Assembly (NCBI GenBank): GCA_947303055.1
Contig: CAMYXV010000006.1
Coordinates: forward strand, 1 to 48,029
From: an uncultured Bacteroidales bacterium
GTDB taxonomy: Bacteria > Bacteroidota > Bacteroidia > Bacteroidales > F082
DNA: 48,029 bases
Reading direction: 5' to 3'
Each line of letters opens with the position of its first letter. Positions within the stretch are counted from its first letter, which is position 1. Positions 16,954 to 23,954 of the stretch are shown one piece after another. Position numbers and translations under genes: made by a program. Below the pieces are notes generated by a model. The model had not been told where the DNA came from and did not search any database. It saw nothing but the letters and a program-made list of their open reading frames with translations.

Positions 16954-17028
16954 TTTGTTTAGTTTTTAATTTGACTTATTGTTGTTAATTAATTGTATTC
17001 GTGTTTCCTTTTCACACTTTTGACGCTG

Positions 17029-17036
17029 CAAAAATA
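17029..17036 (-). promoter_or_regulatory. TAnnTTTG promoter box for the 43-residue peptide
   Basis: TATTTTTG on the minus strand begins just after the nucleotidyltransferase stop codon. A TTTG lies 22 bp upstream (17059-17062), slightly wider than the usual spacing. The leader would be about 70 nt, so the peptide can be expressed apart from the enzymes. Confidence 0.5.
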
Positions 17037-17041
17037 TATAA

Positions 17042-18172
17042 TTAATTCATACGATGAGCAAAAAATTCATTTTTTTTGAAATTTTTTCCAAAACCTATCT
17101 TCAAAGACGTAATCATCTTACGAAAAGCCTGGCCTGGAAAGATAGCTGCCAGTTGGAAAAAACTGACAAAAATACCGATAAAGGAATGTAGATGATTTAT
17201 ACTCGCCCCCTTTTGCTTGTTGTGTTTGAAGCGGTTAGTACGTCTGAAATTGCCTTCAGCCATAACCCGACAATAGAGTTTATTGGCGCGACGACGACAA
17301 GATGGCTCATAAAAAGGCATTTCATCCACAGGCATGCCAAGATTGTCTACTATAAGGAAACCAAAAGTTTGCCAGGGTTTCAACAGATGCATGGAGATAA
17401 TCCAATTGTACAACTTGTTGAGATCAAGTTGCCCTTGATAAGCATGGAGAGTTACCGCTAAGTCGGAAATTTGTCTCCAACCTACTCCGGTGGTTAGGAA
17501 ATGATTCCAAGCATGGAAGAAAGTATAAAACACCATAAACTCCTTGGAAGGGATCAACAATTGGAGACTTTCAAAATCGACTCGTTGCGGTTCTTCGAAT
17601 AGACCATTGCGTTCAATAGATTCGTAAACAGACTTTTCCTTATGCCCTTTTAAATCGGCACTAACGCGATGTACTTCCATAGGATAATGGCCAAACTCAA
17701 TATTATAATGCCTGCCAGAATCTTCTTCTTCTCTCCAGTTGTACCCACCGGGAAGAGTACACAAAAGCTTACACGCTTTATGGAAGTTTTCGAGACCCAC
17801 ATATAAATCTATATCACCGAATTGTCGAAGACTAGGGTTAGGATAAAGCATGGCCAAACTAAAACCCTTGAGCAACACTGGCTCGATGTCGTGACCTTGC
17901 AATAATTTCACAGCCGAAGTCAAGATACGCCGCAACTGCAACTGGTTCATCAAGTTGAGGCGCATAGCCGATTGCATTTCACCGAGCATGGGGTCAGATG
18001 GACGATTGTTCCCCGTTATCTGAGATGCTACGCCGCTCAACAATACATTTGTAGTGTGATGCTTCGCGAGCTGCATTACAGCATCCCAGTCCACCTCCCC
18101 TTCGATGACGACAGGGGTGTCCCATAAAGCAGAACGCAACAAAGCGAAATACTGGGCTTCGGTAACAGACAT
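17042..18172 (-). CDS. Nucleotidyltransferase-fold protein (NTP_transf_5 type)
   Basis: This 376-residue protein has the hallmark of the uncharacterised nucleotidyltransferase family NTP_transf_5. It reads VLLKGFSLAMLYPNP (Lys102, Gly103) followed by RQFGDIDLYV, where Gly119-Asp120-Ile121-Asp122 form the metal-binding pair. The N-terminal region is helical and the C-terminal half holds His-rich helices (FYTFFHAWNHFLTTGVGWRQ). In some lasso clusters related proteins extend phosphate on a phosphorylated precursor; transfer of a nucleotide is the general family reaction. It follows the PqqD-like gene by 28 bases and ends 88 bases before the peptide gene, which supports action on that peptide. 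The substrate is inferred, not shown. Confidence 0.8.
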   Translation of the reverse strand: MSVTEAQYFALLRSALWDTPVVIEGEVDWDAVMQLAKHHTTNVLLSGVASQITGNNRPSDPMLGEMQSAMRLNLMNQLQLRRILTSAVKLLQGHDIEPVLLKGFSLAMLYPNPSLRQFGDIDLYVGLENFHKACKLLCTLPGGYNWREEEDSGRHYNIEFGHYPMEVHRVSADLKGHKEKSVYESIERNGLFEEPQRVDFESLQLLIPSKEFMVFYTFFHAWNHFLTTGVGWRQISDLAVTLHAYQGQLDLNKLYNWIISMHLLKPWQTFGFLIVDNLGMPVDEMPFYEPSCRRRANKLYCRVMAEGNFRRTNRFKHNKQKGASINHLHSFIGIFVSFFQLAAIFPGQAFRKMITSLKIGFGKNFKKNEFFAHRMN

Positions 18173-18200
18173 TTTCTACACCTTAATTATATTAATAGCT

Positions 18201-18467
18201 TTACTCAATCAGATCGGCCTCTTTCCAGGTTTGCAACAAAGATGCCACATCTTTCTCAGCAACTTCACGGGCAATATCGTACTCTTCCAACAGAAGATCC
18301 ACTAAGGTCTCTGCTTCAAAATCCTTATCCTCAACCGATCTCCAAAGGAAAGCTGCCGATTCGTTCATCGAAATCATGCGGCTGAAATCAACCGCTTCAA
18401 GTCCTTCAGCGACAAGGACAAACTCCTTGCCCAAAGAACGAAGTGTATAACCCTTTCTAGTCTTCAT
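18201..18467 (-). CDS. PqqD-like peptide-recognition protein
   Basis: This 88-residue protein matches the PqqD/RRE fold in size and pattern. A beta-hairpin front (YTLRSLGKEFVLVAEG) leads to the helix block SMNESAAFLWRSVEDKDF, which carries the family N-x-(S/T)-A-x-x-(L/I)-W motif. Two more helices follow (TLVDLLLEEYDIAREVAEKD; VASLLQTWKEADLIE). Such proteins bind leader peptides and present them to modifying enzymes. It lies 11 bases after the peptidase gene and 28 before the nucleotidyltransferase gene. A stand-alone RRE next to a short-peptide gene is the main reason to think of a RiPP pathway here. Confidence 0.87.
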   Translation of the reverse strand: MKTRKGYTLRSLGKEFVLVAEGLEAVDFSRMISMNESAAFLWRSVEDKDFEAETLVDLLLEEYDIAREVAEKDVASLLQTWKEADLIE

Positions 18468-18478
18468 ATCAAATTGTA

Positions 18479-18922
18479 TTATAATTGTTTACTTGTTAAT
18501 TTAACCCATTTTCTATATATCTTCAACAAATATTTTCTAAGAAACAAAGTATGTCGCCACAGCCATGCTTTCCGAGGTTTGTGCTGACGATCATCAGGAG
18601 TTATGATTTCAACCACCTTACCAATCACATCCGACCGATTACCCTGTTCGGTATCTTTCAGGTTGCCATCACCCATCAAAACGAACTCTTCCCCATTAAT
18701 GGCAACAACACGATGTAAGATATATCGGTTCCCGAAATATGCCAACACAATGTCACCCACACTTAATTTGTCAGGTTGCCGTAATTTGATGCGATCGACC
18801 TCCCCTCGTATGAAAGGAAGCATACTTCTACCTTTCGGCGTCATCACCACTTCGCGACCTTCACCAAGCAACCGTGCAACTTCACCCAGAAGCACTTCAT
18901 TCGGCAAGACGACTTTCTCCAT
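18479..18922 (-). CDS. S26/S24-type serine peptidase, signal peptidase-like
   Basis: This 147-residue protein is placed at MEKVVLPNEVLLGEVA; the longer frame to 18967 runs deep into the kinase gene. The catalytic block MTPKGRSMLPFIRG carries Ser33. YILHRVVAING places His70 where bacterial type I signal peptidases have Lys, so it resembles the Ser/His signal peptidases of archaea and SipW. LMGDGNLKDTEQGNRSDVIG completes the family pattern. A basic C-terminal tail (FLRKYLLKIYRKWVKL) may touch the membrane. The start codon overlaps the kinase gene by 26 bases. In this locus it could remove the leader from the 43-residue peptide. Confidence 0.82.
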   Translation of the reverse strand: MEKVVLPNEVLLGEVARLLGEGREVVMTPKGRSMLPFIRGEVDRIKLRQPDKLSVGDIVLAYFGNRYILHRVVAINGEEFVLMGDGNLKDTEQGNRSDVIGKVVEIITPDDRQHKPRKAWLWRHTLFLRKYLLKIYRKWVKLTSKQL

Positions 18923-19793
18923 GTTGTTGTGTAACTGTATTATAACATAAGAAAGCGGCCTTATCATTAGGCAAACAATCCAATGAATAACATGGCACCG
19001 AGTTGATTATCTTCACAATGGTGGAATGAAGTCCATCTGCCATCTCTTTGATGAACCGTAAGCCTGAGCAGGAAACGACCATTGAAGCATAAGCTTGAAC
19101 CATCGGCTGTTGACGAATCTCATTTACTTTGGCTTGATGCAAATCGACAATGGCACCCACAGGATAGTCCAAATTCCGATAACAAGGGGTCTTGCCACTC
19201 CAAGGAGAACCATAGACTCGCACCTCACCATCCGGCTCAATCCGAAGTACTGGATTATCGTCATTCAGTAACTCACAACCTTCTATATTATCAATCCACA
19301 ATTGACTATGTGTACTTTTCCCTGTGCCGCTTTTGCCTAAGAACAGATAGCCCTTGCCATCCTTTATCGTAACTGATGAATGCATCAGCAAAGTATCTTT
19401 TCTTGCTGTGGCGAAAGCATACATCACCATAATCACAGTATTGATTGTGAACCTCAAACTCCCTAACACACGAAACTGAGCCTCGGTAAAAGACTTGTCA
19501 GCAACAATATATACACGAATGGGCGCTTCCAACATTGGAGCAATTTCCATCAACCATTGTCCTTTCCAATCATAAATATCATAACGAGGCATATTCGGAG
19601 CAGTGCAACACACCGTCACCTTCTGTTTTTGGGAAGTATCTGGCATTAAATCAATCATCCTAGCTGTAAAGACCAAGTCGCTGTCATCTTCCACCTCAAA
19701 AGGTTCATAAGGCCTCATCTCATTCCAGGCGACATCGTTGTCAGGCATGACAACAGCAAACTTGTGACCCGCAACTTTATATACTTTCTTCAT
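18897..19793 (-). CDS. HPr-kinase-like P-loop kinase
   Basis: This 298-residue protein keeps the HprK catalytic layout without the N-terminal HprK domain. It has LLMHSSVTIKDGKGYLFLG (His138 region), a P-loop GKSGTGKS at 153-160, NDDNPVL with Asp178-Asp179, and GSPWSGKT around 195-202. HprK-like kinases of lasso clusters (for example PadeK in paeninodin biosynthesis) phosphorylate a Ser of the precursor, so a peptide is a plausible substrate here. It is the first gene of the locus, with a TAnnTTTG box at 19810-19817. No HPr protein gene lies nearby, which argues against a role in carbon catabolite control. Confidence 0.85.
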   Translation of the reverse strand: MKKVYKVAGHKFAVVMPDNDVAWNEMRPYEPFEVEDDSDLVFTARMIDLMPDTSQKQKVTVCCTAPNMPRYDIYDWKGQWLMEIAPMLEAPIRVYIVADKSFTEAQFRVLGSLRFTINTVIMVMYAFATARKDTLLMHSSVTIKDGKGYLFLGKSGTGKSTHSQLWIDNIEGCELLNDDNPVLRIEPDGEVRVYGSPWSGKTPCYRNLDYPVGAIVDLHQAKVNEIRQQPMVQAYASMVVSCSGLRFIKEMADGLHSTIVKIINSVPCYSLDCLPNDKAAFLCYNTVTQQHGESRLAE

Positions 19794-19809
19794 TTAGCGA
19801 AAATTTGTG

Positions 19810-19817
19810 CAAAGATA
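19810..19817 (-). promoter_or_regulatory. TAnnTTTG promoter box for the kinase/PqqD-like operon
   Basis: The box reads TATCTTTG on the minus strand, 16 bases before the kinase ATG at 19793. Confidence 0.6.
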
Positions 19818-19889
19818 GTTTTTTTCTTGATATGATAGGTTAATTGGGTGAAAATAGTCAACAAAAAGGGCTTTACCGCCAAAAAATCG

Positions 19890-19897
19890 TACCTTTG
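19890..19897 (+). promoter_or_regulatory. TAnnTTTG promoter box for lnt
   Basis: TACCTTTG lies 28 bases before the ATG at 19926. It falls inside the longer open frame from 19848, which rules out that upstream start. Confidence 0.65.
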
Positions 19898-19925
19898 CCC
19901 GTTTTTTGTGAAGCACATTGACACA

Positions 19926-21596
19926 ATGAAAAGAAAGAAAGAGAAAAAGAAGAATGCGACCCTTCGACAGGCTCAAGGAGCGAAGTCAAGGAATATTATG
20001 TTGGCTTTATTGACAGGCGGACTACTCACTGCAGCATGGCCAACATGGGGCATTGCGCCTTTGATATTTATCGGATTTGTTCCTTTGTTGTTGCTTGAAG
20101 ACCGTATCGCGCATGGCGAAAATGGAAGGCTGTTTTGGCTCTCGTTCCTTGCCTTCTTTATTTGGAATGTGGCAACCACTTGGTGGGTTTGGAATGCTAC
20201 GCCAGCCGCTACATTGGCCTGGATATTGAATGCTTTATTCATGACCATTGTGTTTCATGTGTTCCACCTCACAAAGAAAAAAGTGTGCAACAAACCTTGG
20301 GGCAACTTCATCCTCATCCCCTACTGGATGGCTTTCGAGCTGCTTACTTATTGGTGGTCCATCAAATGGCCCTGGCTCAACCTTGGTCATGCTTTTTCCA
20401 CACGACATGAAAGGATACAATGGTATGAATACACGGGCGTGGCAGGCGGAACATTTTGGATACTACTTGTCAACATATTGATAACCAACACTATCCTTTA
20501 CTTTAAATCAAAAGAAACAAAACCTCTGTTTATTAGTATTGGTGCAGAAGTAGTAATACTCCTCTTGCCTATTCTAATCAGCACACATATCTACAAACAT
20601 TACGAAGACCAAGGTGAGGACACTGAAGTCATTGTCGTCCAACAGAATTGTGACCCATGGAACGAACAGTTCGACAGCCAGTTTTACGACCAAGTCATCC
20701 AGAACAACATTAATCTTTCATTGCCTTTGGTCACACCCCAAACGCGGTTCATTGTTAGCAGTGAGTCGGCCATCCAAGAAGGCATCTGGTTACAAGAGAT
20801 TGATAAAGCAAAGGCTGTCAATACATTGCGCGACTATGTCAAGAGATTTCCACAGTTGGCTTTCGTCATTGGTGGCACCACCTACGAATGGGTACCAAAA
20901 GGCATGGAAGACGATTTCCCGGCACGCGAAGCTGGACTCAACCGCTATTATTATTGTCACAATTCTGCCCTACTTATCGACGATATTAACATCCAACACC
21001 GCAACAAATCACAACTCACTCCAGCAGTGGAAGCTATTCCCGAGTGGATGGGCTTCTTGAAGAACTACAGCCTGACCATGGGTATCGCACGCGGCACTTT
21101 GAAAACCGATCCCGAATCGAAAGTGATGACATTTGGCGGACATAAAGTGGCTGTGCCTATCTGTTATGAGTCTGCTTTTGGTGAATATGTCAGTTCCTTC
21201 TGCAAAAAGGGTGCCGACCTGATTTTCGTCATCACCAACGATGGCTGGTGGGGCGACACACCAGGTTATAAGCAGCACTTCGAGTTCTCGAAGCTGCGCG
21301 CCATCGAGAACCGACGTTGCATCGCACGTTCAGCCAACACGGGGCGATCGGGGTTCTTCAACCAGCGTGGCGATGTACTGCAACAAACCAACTATTGGGA
21401 GCCCGATGCCATTCGTGACACCCTAAAGGCCAACGACAAAATAACTTTCTACGCAAAACATGGCGACTACCTCAGCCGTATCGCTGTCTATCTCACCTTC
21501 GTGCTACTCATCACATGGATTGCCATAAGCCTCATCCGCTGGAACCGATCGGGTGAGAGAACTGTCAAGAAAGCCACCAAGCGCAAGAAGAAATGA
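19926..21596 (+). CDS. lnt: Apolipoprotein N-acyltransferase
   Basis: Lnt adds the third acyl chain to lipoproteins at the inner membrane. The 556-residue protein starts at MKRKKEKKKN, downstream of the promoter box. Hydrophobic helices fill residues ~25-220 (ALLTGGLLTAAWPTWGIAP; WPWLNLGHAFS). The nitrilase-like domain holds the triad in order: Glu in SSESAIQEG, Lys in FLKNYSLTMGIA and Cys in VPICYESAFGEY. A final helix follows (IAVYLTFVLLITWIAISLI), with a basic tail. The cytoplasmic N-terminal tail contains TLRQAQGAKS, encoded by a dispersed repeat (19959-19978). It overlaps dus by ATGA. Confidence 0.93.
   Translation: MKRKKEKKKNATLRQAQGAKSRNIMLALLTGGLLTAAWPTWGIAPLIFIGFVPLLLLEDRIAHGENGRLFWLSFLAFFIWNVATTWWVWNATPAATLAWILNALFMTIVFHVFHLTKKKVCNKPWGNFILIPYWMAFELLTYWWSIKWPWLNLGHAFSTRHERIQWYEYTGVAGGTFWILLVNILITNTILYFKSKETKPLFISIGAEVVILLLPILISTHIYKHYEDQGEDTEVIVVQQNCDPWNEQFDSQFYDQVIQNNINLSLPLVTPQTRFIVSSESAIQEGIWLQEIDKAKAVNTLRDYVKRFPQLAFVIGGTTYEWVPKGMEDDFPAREAGLNRYYYCHNSALLIDDINIQHRNKSQLTPAVEAIPEWMGFLKNYSLTMGIARGTLKTDPESKVMTFGGHKVAVPICYESAFGEYVSSFCKKGADLIFVITNDGWWGDTPGYKQHFEFSKLRAIENRRCIARSANTGRSGFFNQRGDVLQQTNYWEPDAIRDTLKANDKITFYAKHGDYLSRIAVYLTFVLLITWIAISLIRWNRSGERTVKKATKRKKK
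19959..19978 (+). repeat. Dispersed repeat, copy 2, in-frame in lnt
   Basis: The bases acccttcgacaggctcaagg match the 33572-33595 copy across the shared core. It is read as TLRQAQG in the Lnt N-terminal tail. Confidence 0.7.
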
Positions 21597-22594
21597 GCAG
21601 CCCGTTGCTTTCCTTAGGTCCCTTCCAAGGCATCACCGATGCACCGTTTCGCAATGTGTTCAAGCGGCATTTTGGTGGTATCGACAAGTTTTACACGCCT
21701 TTTTTCACGGGTATTCATAAAGAAGATCACGCCAAAAACCTACAAGGCGAGGAAATCGACCCAAAATGCAACAACGTAGAAACCCTTACACCGCAAATCC
21801 TCAGCACTGACGCAGAGGAGATATTGCGTTTTGCCAAACAATGTCAACAGCTGGGTTATAAGGAAATCAACCTGAATATGGGTTGCCCGTTTCCACGTGT
21901 AGCCAACAAGAAACGCGGCTGTGGACTTCTACCCTATCCTGACAAGGTGGAGGCCATGCTTGAGCGGGTTTTCGAACAGATTGACATCAAATTCAGCATA
22001 AAATGCCGCTTGGGATATTTCAGCCCTGAGGAAATAGACGCCATCATTCCGATTTTCAACAAGTTTCCTTTGAGCGAATTAATCATCCATCCGCGCATCG
22101 GGAAGCAGCTATACAAGGGTGAGGCTGACATAGAGCGGTTCAAGGCTTTAATACCTTTAATTAATGCGCCGTTGGTTTATAACGGGGATATTTTTTCGGT
22201 GGAAAGTTTTGGACGTATTTGTAAAGTAGTGCAGCCTGTCGAACAGTTCATGCTGGGTCGGGGATTGCTGGCCAATCCGTTTTTGGCGGAACAAATATCG
22301 GACACACGCGGTATGTCCCTACAGGACGAACCCGTAGGGACGCATCGCATGCGTCCGCAAATCCACGACAAAACCGATCGTCTACACAATTATGTCCTCG
22401 ACCTATACGAAGACCGCCTACGTCATGCAGGAGGTAGCCCGAAAGTGTTGGGGCGCATGAAAGAACTTTGGTCGTATCTGATGAACAGTTTCGAGGAACC
22501 ACAGGTGGTTTGGCGGAGAATCAAGAAGATTAATGCATTGAAAGAATACGAAGACGCTGTTGAGAGCATCTTCAAAGAGATAGCAATCAAATGA
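21593..22594 (+). CDS. dus: tRNA-dihydrouridine synthase with repeat-derived insertion
   Basis: This FMN enzyme reduces uridines in the D loop of tRNA. The 333-residue protein has the Dus layout: LGPFQGITDAPFRNVFKRHF at the start, INLNMGCPFPRVANKKRGCG with the catalytic Cys of MGCPFP, and SIKCRLGYFSPEE. HPRIGKQLYKG provides the RNA/FMN-facing His, and VYNGDIFSVESF and FMLGRGLLANPFL bind the phosphate. The C-terminal helical domain is interrupted by about 25 residues (GMSLQDEPVGTHRMRPQ) encoded by two small palindromes. It overlaps the lnt stop codon by ATGA, so the two genes form an operon. The Dus subgroup is not clear; DusC-like is a guess. Confidence 0.9.
   Translation: MSSPLLSLGPFQGITDAPFRNVFKRHFGGIDKFYTPFFTGIHKEDHAKNLQGEEIDPKCNNVETLTPQILSTDAEEILRFAKQCQQLGYKEINLNMGCPFPRVANKKRGCGLLPYPDKVEAMLERVFEQIDIKFSIKCRLGYFSPEEIDAIIPIFNKFPLSELIIHPRIGKQLYKGEADIERFKALIPLINAPLVYNGDIFSVESFGRICKVVQPVEQFMLGRGLLANPFLAEQISDTRGMSLQDEPVGTHRMRPQIHDKTDRLHNYVLDLYEDRLRHAGGSPKVLGRMKELWSYLMNSFEEPQVVWRRIKKINALKEYEDAVESIFKEIAIK
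22315..22356 (+). repeat. Palindromic repeat in-frame in dus
   Basis: gtccctac (22315-22322) pairs with gtagggac (22334-22341), and ggacgca (22338-22344) pairs with tgcgtcc (22350-22356). The second part, gtagggacgcatcgcatgcg, is the same family as the tRNA-Phe terminator repeat. Confidence 0.75.
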
Positions 22595-22622
22595 AAAAGC
22601 CTCCCTTTCGAGAGGCTTTTTT
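22594..22622. terminator. Bidirectional terminator between dus and rocD
   Basis: A 10-bp stem aaaaagcctc/gaggcttttt (22594-22603 with 22612-22621) has A-run and T-run flanks. It starts at the last base of the dus stop codon. Confidence 0.85.
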
Positions 22623-22641
22623 CATTGATCCATCATCAGAA

Positions 22642-23874
22642 TCATTCAAACGAGGCGATGGCTTTCTTGATGATTTCGATGGCTTCGCGGAGCTCAGCCT
22701 CGGTGATGACCAAGGGCGGAGCGAAGCGGATGATGTGCTGATGGGTGGGCTTAGCCAGCAGGCCGAGGTCGCGCATCTTGAGGCATACATCCCAAGCTTC
22801 CTTACCGTCTTTGGGTTTAATGATTACGGCGTTGAGCAAACCTTTACCACGGACTTTCTCAATCATCGGGCTCTTGATCTTGCTAATCTCCTCGCGGAAA
22901 ATCTTACCGAGACGCTCGGCGTTCTCCATCAGGTGCTCTTCCTTGATGACCTCAAGAGCGGCGATGGACACGCGGGCAGCAATCGGGTTGCCACCAAAGG
23001 TCGATCCGTGCTCACCGGGCTTGATGTTCAGCATGATGTCGTCGTCGGCCAACACGCAGGACACCGGCACCACACCACCACCGAGGGCCTTACCCAGGAT
23101 GAGGATGTCGGGGCGAACGCCTTCGTGGTCACAGGCCAACATCTTACCTGTACGGGCGATACCGCACTGCACCTCGTCGGCCATGAACAACACGTTGTAC
23201 TTCTTGCAGATGTCATAGCACTTCTTCAGGTAGCCTTCGTCCGGCACATAAACGCCAGCCTCGCCTTGGATGGGTTCCAGCAGGAAACCAGCGATTTCGT
23301 TGCCTTCCTTAGCCAGCACTTGTTCCAGTGCGTCGGGGTCATTGTAAGGGATGCGGATGAAACCAGGAGTCATGGGGCCATAATTGGCATACGACTCGGG
23401 ATCGTTACTCATCGTGATGATGGTGATGGTACGGCCGTGGAAGTTGCCTTCGCAGCACACAATCTTCACCTTATCGTTCGGGATACCCTTCTTGACGACA
23501 CCCCAACGGCGGGCCAACTTCAGACCCGTCTCGTCGGCCTCGGCGCCCGAGTTCATGGGCAGCACCTTGTCATAGCCGAAGTATTCGGTCACATATTTCT
23601 CCCACACACCGAGTGCGTCGTTATAGAAGGCACGGCTGCTGAGGGTGAGGCGTTCGGCCTGGTCGGTCATAGCCTTGATGATTTTCGGGTGGCAATGGCC
23701 TTGGTTGACAGCGGAATAAGCCGACAGGAAGTCGAAATACTCTTTGCCTTCGACGTCCCACACCTTGGCGCCCTTACCCTTGGCGAGGACGACCGGCAGC
23801 GGGTGATAGTTATGGGCACCGTACTTGGCTTCCAGGTCCATAGCTTGTTGTGATGATGTGATTTTCTCGATCAT
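22642..23874 (-). CDS. rocD: Ornithine aminotransferase
   Basis: This PLP enzyme moves the delta-amino group of ornithine to 2-oxoglutarate, giving glutamate semialdehyde. The 410-residue protein is full length and has the class III layout: [55 protein letters not shown], and [16 protein letters not shown] with the cofactor Asp. [17 protein letters not shown] holds the Schiff-base Lys, and [13 protein letters not shown] follows. The blocks fit RocD better than acetylornithine aminotransferase. It is monocistronic, with a promoter box at 23928-23935 and a terminator shared with dus. Confidence 0.93.
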   Translation of the reverse strand: MIEKITSSQQAMDLEAKYGAHNYHPLPVVLAKGKGAKVWDVEGKEYFDFLSAYSAVNQGHCHPKIIKAMTDQAERLTLSSRAFYNDALGVWEKYVTEYFGYDKVLPMNSGAEADETGLKLARRWGVVKKGIPNDKVKIVCCEGNFHGRTITIITMSNDPESYANYGPMTPGFIRIPYNDPDALEQVLAKEGNEIAGFLLEPIQGEAGVYVPDEGYLKKCYDICKKYNVLFMADEVQCGIARTGKMLACDHEGVRPDILILGKALGGGVVPVSCVLADDDIMLNIKPGEHGSTFGGNPIAARVSIAALEVIKEEHLMENAERLGKIFREEISKIKSPMIEKVRGKGLLNAVIIKPKDGKEAWDVCLKMRDLGLLAKPTHQHIIRFAPPLVITEAELREAIEIIKKAIASFE

Positions 23875-23927
23875 GATTTGATATTTAAAGATTTAAGATT
23901 TAAAGATTCAAATTTCGTAAACGGGTG

Positions 23928-23935
23928 CAAAGGTA
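23928..23935 (-). promoter_or_regulatory. TAnnTTTG promoter box for rocD
   Basis: The box reads TACCTTTG on the minus strand, 53 bases before the ATG at 23874. Confidence 0.65.
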
Positions 23936-23954
23936 GGGTTTTATTTTCAAGGTT

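Noticed and set aside
16822-19793. A standard lasso peptide cluster
   Set aside because: No asparagine-synthetase-like cyclase and no transglutaminase-like B2 protease lie in or beside the locus; only partial lasso-like features are present.
18897-19793. True HPr kinase/phosphorylase of carbon regulation
   Set aside because: The N-terminal HprK domain is missing and there is no HPr gene; the neighbours point to a peptide pathway.
19848-19925. An earlier start for lnt
   Set aside because: The promoter box at 19890-19897 lies inside that extension, so the start at 19926 is preferred.
22591-23853. A 420-codon open frame on the plus strand opposite rocD
   Set aside because: It is antisense to a clear ornithine aminotransferase; the predicted protein shows no motif and the frame follows from rocD codon bias.
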